From a virus, in the IMG/VR virus record IMGVR_UViG_3300049595_000805, positions 1-34,996 of that record: 34,996 nt of DNA; one strand, 5' to 3'. Below are positions 30,965 to 34,996 of this stretch, piece by piece (position 1 is the stretch's first letter; each line of letters opens with the position of its first letter). The position numbers were made by a program, and so were the translations under genes. A model generated the notes under the pieces. The model saw only the letters and a program-made list of their open reading frames with translations. It ran no database searches and was not told the DNA's origin.

Positions 30965-31852
30965 TTAAGCCGTGAACCTCAGTGCGGTCATGTGCAGGGT
31001 TCCTGCGGGAACCGTGCCAGTAGTGCCGGTCGGGTTGGTGATGGAGTAGCGAACCACGTTGTTCGCTATGCAATGAAAGCCGATAATCAAGCCGGAAGAT
31101 CCGGTAGCAGATCCCAATGAGTTTAAAGTTCCAATAACAATATCGCTATTCTGCGCCCCGGTAAGTGCAACCGTTCCGTTGGTGGTTCCGGCACCGTTGT
31201 GGGCGGCAACCGTGGAAAGCGAGAAAGCCGCAGTTCCGTAGGAAGCATTGGTAATGCTAGGACCGGTAGCCCCGATCTCCAGCGTTCCAACCGTAGCCGT
31301 GGTTGTGACGGACATCCCGCCTGTGTTTGTAATAGTTCCGATGGTAGCCGTGTTTACGCTGATCGTGCCGAGGGTGTTCGTTCCGGTGGAAGCGGTGATG
31401 GTGGAACCAAACGTCACCGCGCCAAGCTGGAGCGGGATGGTGGCCGTGGAAATCGTGGCCGTGCTTGCGGACAAAGTTCCAATCGTGGCGATTCCTGTGG
31501 ATGCCGTGATATTGGAGCCAAATGTGACTGAGCCAAGCTGGAGCGGGATCGTTGCCGTGCTGATGGAGGCGGTGGAGATAGTCGCAGTGCTGGCTGAAAG
31601 AGTCCCGATGGTGGCGGTTCCAGTGGATGCGGTTAGGCTGGTTCCGAAGGTGACAATGCCGGAAAGAAGGCTGGTTCCATCCACCGCCAAAGAGCCGGTG
31701 CTTTGCACGCCGGTGGTTGAGAGGCTTAGGGCCGATGAGGTATTGTCGCCATCGGTAATGACCTGAAGATTGCCATCAACCCCTCCAAGCCCAAGGGTCT
31801 TAAGAAGCTGGGGATAGCTGGTCGAGATATTCTGTGTACCTAAAGTGGGCAT
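30965..31852 (-). CDS. Beta-repeat fibre protein with internal duplications
   Basis: A 295-residue protein. Residues about 67-177 contain three copies of VTFGxxITASTGxATIGTLS followed by TATIP-LQLG spacers, 37-42 residues each, with matching repeats in the DNA. The C-terminal 110 residues form a different beta domain with a polar GTVALTGAQNSD segment. GAGGATAA precedes the ATG. It is most likely a trimeric fibre shaft whose length could change by recombination of the repeats. It is upstream of the other repeat fibre. Confidence 0.78.
   Translation of the reverse strand: MPTLGTQNISTSYPQLLKTLGLGGVDGNLQVITDGDNTSSALSLSTTGVQSTGSLAVDGTSLLSGIVTFGTSLTASTGTATIGTLSASTATISTASISTATIPLQLGSVTFGSNITASTGIATIGTLSASTATISTATIPLQLGAVTFGSTITASTGTNTLGTISVNTATIGTITNTGGMSVTTTATVGTLEIGATGPSITNASYGTAAFSLSTVAAHNGAGTTNGTVALTGAQNSDIVIGTLNSLGSATGSSGLIIGFHCIANNVVRYSITNPTGTTGTVPAGTLHMTALRFTA
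31322..31654 (-). repeat. Tandem coding repeats in the fibre gene
   Basis: Three repeats of about 111-126 bases encode the VTFG...LQLG units. A conserved block, GCCAAGCTGGAGCGGGAT on the plus strand, occurs at 31421 and 31532, exactly 111 bases (37 codons) apart. The third unit is more diverged. The in-frame spacing would let recombination lengthen or shorten the fibre without frameshift. Confidence 0.65.
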
Positions 31853-32107
31853 TTATCCTCCGTGGGTGAGCCGGGAGCGGATCGCATCCCAAACCACACT
31901 GACTATAGCACCTATGGAGCCTGCCACAAGGAGCATCTTGGTTTTAAGGTGTTCTAGGGAAGTCACCCTGTTGGACAGGTCGCCAAAGCTGGATAGGGAG
32001 CGTTCCACCATGCCGATCAGGGTAACTTGACGTTCTTCCATCCGGGCAAGCCGCTCGGACATAGAGCCGAACTTTTCGCGAAGATCATGGATCTCATCAA
32101 GACTCAC
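31853..32107 (-). CDS. Coiled-coil protein with a C-terminal membrane helix (XhlA-like)
   Basis: An 84-residue protein from GTG 32107. Residues 5-55 are a coiled coil with heptads (LREKFGSMSERLARMEERQV), then KMLLVAGSIGAIVSVVWDAI is a transmembrane helix with a basic end. This layout matches small XhlA-type phage proteins that support holins, so a lysis role is possible. It lies in the fibre gene group, away from the lysis-like genes at the left end. AGGGTAGGGGTC precedes the GTG. Alternatively it is a virion membrane-contacting protein. Confidence 0.72.
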   Translation of the reverse strand: MSLDEIHDLREKFGSMSERLARMEERQVTLIGMVERSLSSFGDLSNRVTSLEHLKTKMLLVAGSIGAIVSVVWDAIRSRLTHGG

Positions 32108-32378
32108 GACCCCTACCCTCCAGATACTTTAGCGCAACGGCCAGATGCACGACAGCGTCCACAATCTCGTCCCGATCCCGACCCTCCTCCACAATGCGCT
32201 TGATCGAGCGGTTGACGGATAGAAGGTGCTTCACCTTCCCGATGTATTTCGTTTCCCTCGCAACCGTGTTGTTCTCCCCGGCAAACCTCAACGCCTCCTT
32301 GAAACAGGCGTACTCCTTTTGCGTCATCAAGAAACGCAAACTCAAATTGGTGAGCCAGATGGCGATGGTTTTCCACAT
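32097..32378 (-). CDS. Helical protein of unknown function
   Basis: A 93-residue protein with a hydrophobic first 17 residues (MWKTIAIWLTNLSLRFLM) that may be a membrane anchor or an amphipathic helix, followed by charged helices ending in VDAVVHLAVALKYLEGRGRE. A GGAGGG site lies 12 bases upstream. The 3' end overlaps the XhlA-like gene by 11 bases, which suggests coupling. No family is recognised; a lysis-related role cannot be excluded. Confidence 0.68.
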   Translation of the reverse strand: MWKTIAIWLTNLSLRFLMTQKEYACFKEALRFAGENNTVARETKYIGKVKHLLSVNRSIKRIVEEGRDRDEIVDAVVHLAVALKYLEGRGRES

Positions 32379-32381
32379 GGA

Positions 32382-32705
32382 CTAGATGCCCTCCGGCACG
32401 GGCGGGGCGACAAACTGGACGGCATCGGCTTCGTCGTTGGTCTGGGCGGCGAGGATCAGTTCTTTGCAACGCAAATATTCGTTCCGACAAGCGGCTATGT
32501 AGGACTTGATGGCCTCGCAACGCCCTTGCGGGTAGACCCCGAGGGCGGCGTTTTGTTGGGTGGCTTCGTCTAGGCCAGCGGATGTGATGGCTTCACTTGT
32601 TGCAGTTCGAACATAGACAATGTTTTCCAGCCTTGCGGCTTCAATGCTTCTGTCGTCTTTAATAAATGAGGAGCCGTCTTGATTAAATATGATTGCCTTG
32701 CTCAT
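32382..32705 (-). CDS. Small tail-associated protein of unknown function
   Basis: A 107-residue protein starting with SKAIIFNQDGSSFIKDDRSI, an N-terminal beta part resembling short tail-fibre-associated proteins, and a helical C-terminal half with several cysteines (YIAACRNEYLRCKELILAAQ). It is ATGA-coupled to the fibre-tip protein upstream. Positions beside fibre genes suggest fibre assembly or a structural accessory. No enzymatic motif is visible. Confidence 0.68.
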   Translation of the reverse strand: MSKAIIFNQDGSSFIKDDRSIEAARLENIVYVRTATSEAITSAGLDEATQQNAALGVYPQGRCEAIKSYIAACRNEYLRCKELILAAQTNDEADAVQFVAPPVPEGI

Positions 32706-33400
32706 ACATTTCTCAAATAAACAATCGGGGAGTTTCCAGCTTCGTATTTTATTGTATATCCAGAAAGATCGCTTGGAAGGGCGGCATAACTAAAATCAAC
32801 ATATATTCTATTATTGGTCATAACTACGCCACTTGTATATGCGGCCCCAAGATAATTCAATATATCATATTGAGCGATGCCACTTGCATTCATTGATGTA
32901 TTTATAGAGGGAATAAGTGCGCCAAAATAAACTTTATTCTTAAGGCTTATGCTTGGAGAAATTGTATATTCAATGTTTGTATTTGTTGATCCGTTTAATG
33001 CTGTTGAGGCAACAACAAGAGAAGATGGCCTAAAATTTGTTGTATCGCATTCATAGAGTCCAATTCTTGCATCGCAACCCGCAACGCTTCCAAATCTAAA
33101 TCCAATTCTGTTAAATGTTTTTGATCCTGAAATTATTAAAACAGTAAGGTATAGCTTAGAGGCCGAAAGGCTGGTTGATGTTATCCCGGTTAAATTACTT
33201 GCTGCATTTGGGCCATGGTACTCGCTTGCGGCCAAGTCAGTAGATGGCGGATATATCCATCCAAAAGATCCATTGCCTTTTAGCATTAAATGTTCCTGCC
33301 CCGCCGCCGGAGCGGGAACCAAGCCCGCCGTGCCTGCGACTGAACTGGTCGCTCCGACCATGTTGCTCGCCGCACTCCCGCCGCCGCCGAAGAAGCCCAT
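32702..33400 (-). CDS. Receptor-binding fibre-tip protein
   Basis: A 232-residue protein that opens with MGFFGGGGSAASNMVGATSS, VAGTAGLVPAPAAGQEHLML and KGNGSFGWI, the known collar that many phage fibre proteins share before their variable tip. The remaining 180 residues are a beta-rich, serine- and asparagine-rich domain that would make receptor contact. The tip half of the gene is noticeably AT-rich compared with the collar, typical of a swapped specificity module. Confidence 0.82.
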   Translation of the reverse strand: MGFFGGGGSAASNMVGATSSVAGTAGLVPAPAAGQEHLMLKGNGSFGWIYPPSTDLAASEYHGPNAASNLTGITSTSLSASKLYLTVLIISGSKTFNRIGFRFGSVAGCDARIGLYECDTTNFRPSSLVVASTALNGSTNTNIEYTISPSISLKNKVYFGALIPSINTSMNASGIAQYDILNYLGAAYTSGVVMTNNRIYVDFSYAALPSDLSGYTIKYEAGNSPIVYLRNV

Positions 33401-33403
33401 AAA

Positions 33404-33808
33404 CTAACCCTGTACTCCTATAACCCTTGCAGTTCCAGCAGAAGTAATCGCCGCAATCGCACCGGTTGGGACGAAACTGCCCTCAAAAGTAATGCCCTGA
33501 CCAGCGGTAAGCTGGATGTCGTCGGTTGCGCTGGCCGTGCCGTTGGTGTCAATAAACACTGTTCCACTTGTGCATTGCACCAGAAGATAGTTGCGGGTGG
33601 AGTTGGTGGCGAACAGGGTTCCGTTGGTCGTGCCAGCAGTCAGCGTTCCAGTGCTGGTCGTGCCACGAATGGGCGGAATCCCATCTGCCACATCCGCCTG
33701 AAGCGTGGTAAGCAACGCCTCAATCTCGGTGAGATTGGCGTTAATCGACATGGTTCCGCCAGAAAGCGGTCCCAAACTCTCAATAATCGTATTCCACTGG
33801 CGGCCCAT
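33404..33808 (-). CDS. Small beta-rich virion protein
   Basis: A 134-residue protein with an N-terminal helix (INANLTEIEALLTTLQADVA) and a beta C-terminal part (TRNYLLVQCTSGTVFIDTNG, FVPTGAIAAITSAGTARVIG), typical of small decoration or fibre-base proteins. Its ATG overlaps the stop of the lipoprotein gene as TAATG, so the full-length start is supported. The collar-type fibre gene follows four bases later. The exact role is unknown. Confidence 0.68.
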   Translation of the reverse strand: MGRQWNTIIESLGPLSGGTMSINANLTEIEALLTTLQADVADGIPPIRGTTSTGTLTAGTTNGTLFATNSTRNYLLVQCTSGTVFIDTNGTASATDDIQLTAGQGITFEGSFVPTGAIAAITSAGTARVIGVQG

Positions 33809-33942
33809 TATTTTGTCTCCATTGCGTCAACTGCGCTCTGCATCGTTGGGGTATTAGGGTAGATGGTTTCTGGGAAGTCGTCAACGCTCTGCTCCGGCTT
33901 GCATCCTGCAAGCAGAAGGCAGAGCGTCAACGCCCTAACCAC
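33808..33942 (-). CDS. 44-residue lipoprotein
   Basis: A tiny gene starting at GTG 33942, five bases after the previous stop, and ending in TAATG overlap with the next. The product MVRALTLCLLLAGCKPEQ and an acidic tail has a canonical signal with a LAGC lipobox, so it would be acylated on the cysteine at residue 14. It is too small for usual gene finders. A lipoprotein within structural genes is unusual; possibilities are an outer spanin without partner, an exclusion lipoprotein such as those that block reinfection, or a minor virion factor. Confidence 0.62.
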   Translation of the reverse strand: MVRALTLCLLLAGCKPEQSVDDFPETIYPNTPTMQSAVDAMETK

Positions 33943-33946
33943 AAAT

Positions 33947-34189
33947 TTAGTCCTTGCGGACGTAGATTGCGATAGGCCCACCGGACGACAGGATTACTTG
34001 GGAAATATCCCCAACAACCGTTGCCCCGCCAGCTAGGGCGAGTCCCGTGTGCGTCACGCCACTGATGGTCAGCCCGATGGTTCCAGCCGAGAGAGCCGTA
34101 ACGCCATCGAAAGATCCGTCATTGGTGGAAGCAGAGGTTGCAATGGTCGTCCCCGCTTCACCCAGAGTAAGTCTGGATAGAAGGCGCAT
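33947..34189 (-). CDS. Small structural-type protein
   Basis: An 80-residue beta-rich protein (MRLLSRLTLGEAGTTIATSA onward) with many Gly, Thr and Ser residues (VTALSAGTIGLTISGVTHTG), typical of capsid decoration or fibre-base proteins. It starts one base inside the previous stop. Codon use is like its neighbours. No family is recognised. Confidence 0.65.
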   Translation of the reverse strand: MRLLSRLTLGEAGTTIATSASTNDGSFDGVTALSAGTIGLTISGVTHTGLALAGGATVVGDISQVILSSGGPIAIYVRKD

Positions 34190-34383
34190 TAGCTGTGCAG
34201 CGCGATGCGGTAGGAAGTGCCGTTGAGGGTCACGTTGAGCGAAGCCGGAGCGGTCGCAACGGTGTCAACCGTGCCGCCGCTGGACGACGCTGTGATCTCA
34301 AACACATTGGTGAAGCCCTGGGCATCAAAGCGCAGAGCGCGACCCTTGGCCTTACGTTCGGAACGTACAAATTCTTTCGCCAT
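34189..34383 (-). CDS. Small structural-type protein
   Basis: A 64-residue protein from ATG 34383, chosen for the AAAGGAGTTAAT site. It begins with a basic stretch (MAKEFVRSERKAKGRALRFD) and continues beta-rich (FEITASSSGGTVDTV, SLNVTLNGTSYRIALHS). The basic start with a beta domain suits a capsid- or DNA-contacting protein. The longer frame overlaps the upstream gene and is unlikely. The function is unknown. Confidence 0.68.
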   Translation of the reverse strand: MAKEFVRSERKAKGRALRFDAQGFTNVFEITASSSGGTVDTVATAPASLNVTLNGTSYRIALHS

Positions 34384-34384
34384 A

Positions 34385-34663
34385 TTAACTCCTTTTAGCC
34401 GCCGCACGTTTGATGTTATCTGGCGTGTACCGGCTCCTGAATTTACTGCCAAGCTTTTGTTCTTGGCGGTAGTACCCCTTCATAAGATTTGTTTGATTGA
34501 CTCCCAGCGGATTGTCGAGGGGTTCGCCAACCCCCACCAGGGTCAATCTTTGTGGCACGCTGAATCTTTTAAGGTAACGAGGGACTGAGTCCCGTTCCGC
34601 CACCGTCTTCTCCAGTTCGACGACAGATCCGTTGCGGGTGTCTTCGTACTGGTAGACAGGCAT
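34385..34663 (-). CDS. FmdB-like small protein lacking the zinc cysteines
   Basis: A 92-residue protein whose start MPVYQYEDTRNGSVVELEKT resembles the MPxYEYxC opening of FmdB-type zinc ribbons, but there are no cysteines at all, so it cannot bind zinc in that way. The rest is basic and polar (FSVPQRLTLVGVGEPLDNP, then a lysine/arginine-rich end). It overlaps the upstream stop as TAATG. In this position it may be a capsid-associated protein. The resemblance is loose. Confidence 0.65.
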   Translation of the reverse strand: MPVYQYEDTRNGSVVELEKTVAERDSVPRYLKRFSVPQRLTLVGVGEPLDNPLGVNQTNLMKGYYRQEQKLGSKFRSRYTPDNIKRAAAKRS

Positions 34664-34917
34664 TAGGCGTAGTTCTCCTTGTCAGATTCCTCGGCCATCT
34701 TCATCATACGGTCTTCCTCGGACATCTCCGGCTGTTCGGATTCGGCTTCAGGCTCCTCGGACATCGCATTGCTCACGCTCACGATGGCCATATCGCCGTC
34801 AATCCGTTCCACCTTGCCTTCGAGTTCCACCATGTCGCCGACTTCGGGGTTGGCGTTTTCCTCGCCCTCACCGAGTTCGAACATGGACAGAGGAAGCTTA
34901 ACCATACCTTCTTTCAT
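34663..34917 (-). CDS. Acidic small protein near the capsid genes
   Basis: An 84-residue protein from ATG 34917, supported by AAGGAGAAGTCG directly upstream; an earlier ATG at 34995 at the window edge would run through a strong hairpin. The protein has a small beta part (PEVGDMVELEGKVERIDGDM, then AIVSVSNAM) and a highly acidic C-terminal tail of Glu, Ser, Asp and Met. Acidic proteins of this kind are common just after portal/scaffold/capsid genes. The function is unknown. Confidence 0.68.
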   Translation of the reverse strand: MKEGMVKLPLSMFELGEGEENANPEVGDMVELEGKVERIDGDMAIVSVSNAMSEEPEAESEQPEMSEEDRMMKMAEESDKENYA

Positions 34918-34932
34918 CGACTTCTCCTTGGT

Positions 34933-34970
34933 GGAAGGAGCGGGGGAGGTTTTACCCTCCCCCGCCTTCC
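34933..34970 (-). other. Strong GC-rich hairpin at the right edge
   Basis: On the minus strand GGAAGG-CGGGGGAGG pairs with CCTCCCCCG-CT-CCTTCC (positions 34970-34933): 15 base pairs, one CT bulge and a six-base loop. No T-run follows in either direction, so it is not a standard intrinsic terminator. It precedes the ribosome site of the gene at 34663-34917 and may separate it from a highly expressed upstream gene, probably capsid. Confidence 0.6.
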
Positions 34971-34996
34971 GGGGACCCATACCGATAATCAGCATG

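Noticed and set aside
34918-34995. N-terminal extension of the acidic gene to the window edge
   Set aside because: The added 26 codons cross a perfect GC-rich hairpin, and an ideal ribosome site lies before ATG 34917.
1-34996. CRISPR array, insertion sequence, rRNA or complete tRNA
   Set aside because: No regularly spaced direct repeats with unique spacers, no transposase or inverted-repeat element, and no full cloverleaf or rRNA-like sequence was seen on either strand by eye.

Overview
This window is almost entirely bacteriophage. It reads as most of the genome of a tailed phage with a podovirus-like tail (short-tail tube proteins, internal virion proteins, a virion peptidoglycan hydrolase, no tape measure or tail tube/sheath genes). 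No integrase, excisionase or CI/Cro-like repressor was recognised, so a virulent lifestyle is the simpler reading. The sequence does not identify the host; lipobox signals, a spanin-like pair and a heptosyltransferase-like gene fit a Gram-negative host (inference). Genes are densely packed with many ATGA/TAATG overlaps and AGGAGG-type ribosome sites, and nearly all are on the minus strand.

Layout, left to right. Positions 1-3144 (minus): small and large terminase, a holin-like peptide, an overlapping pair resembling inner and outer spanins, and the start of a portal gene that runs off the left edge. Positions 3213-4930 (plus): a divergent run of very small genes separated by structured leader sequences. 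Two of these leaders share a two-hairpin RNA fold supported by compensatory base changes. Another can form a loop pseudoknot beside a Shine-Dalgarno site. Positions 4699-5057 hold short DNA repeats near the meeting point of the two transcription directions. Positions 5195-17338 (minus) are replication, recombination and accessory genes: PriPol-D5 helicase and its zinc-finger neighbour, a CoiA-like nuclease, GT9- and GT8-like glycosyltransferases, a 2-oxoglutarate/Fe(II) oxygenase, a RecB-like exonuclease with an ssDNA-binding-like partner, a Holliday-junction-resolvase-like nuclease, another PD-(D/E)XK nuclease, and many small proteins. Positions 17376-17723 carry a lone plus-strand gene for a secreted protein. 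Positions 17706-34917 (minus) are virion genes: peptidoglycan hydrolase, four internal or structural proteins, a GNAT-like protein, tail tubular B- and A-like proteins, a LamG/SPRY-type fibre, beta-repeat fibres, and small proteins probably lying downstream of the capsid gene.

The genes fit one programme. Replication would use the PriPol-helicase. Recombination and DNA processing would use the exonuclease, ssDNA-binding protein and resolvase. Packaging would use terminase and portal, and entry would use the fibres, internal proteins and virion lysozyme. The portal start at the left edge and post-capsid-type genes at the right edge imply that the missing part (rest of portal, scaffold, major capsid) bridges the two ends of a circular map. 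The most novel material is the 3.8-5.1 kb region of RNA structures and repeats, a possible -1 frameshift gene at 9158-9402, and the lysis-like cassette wedged between terminase and portal.
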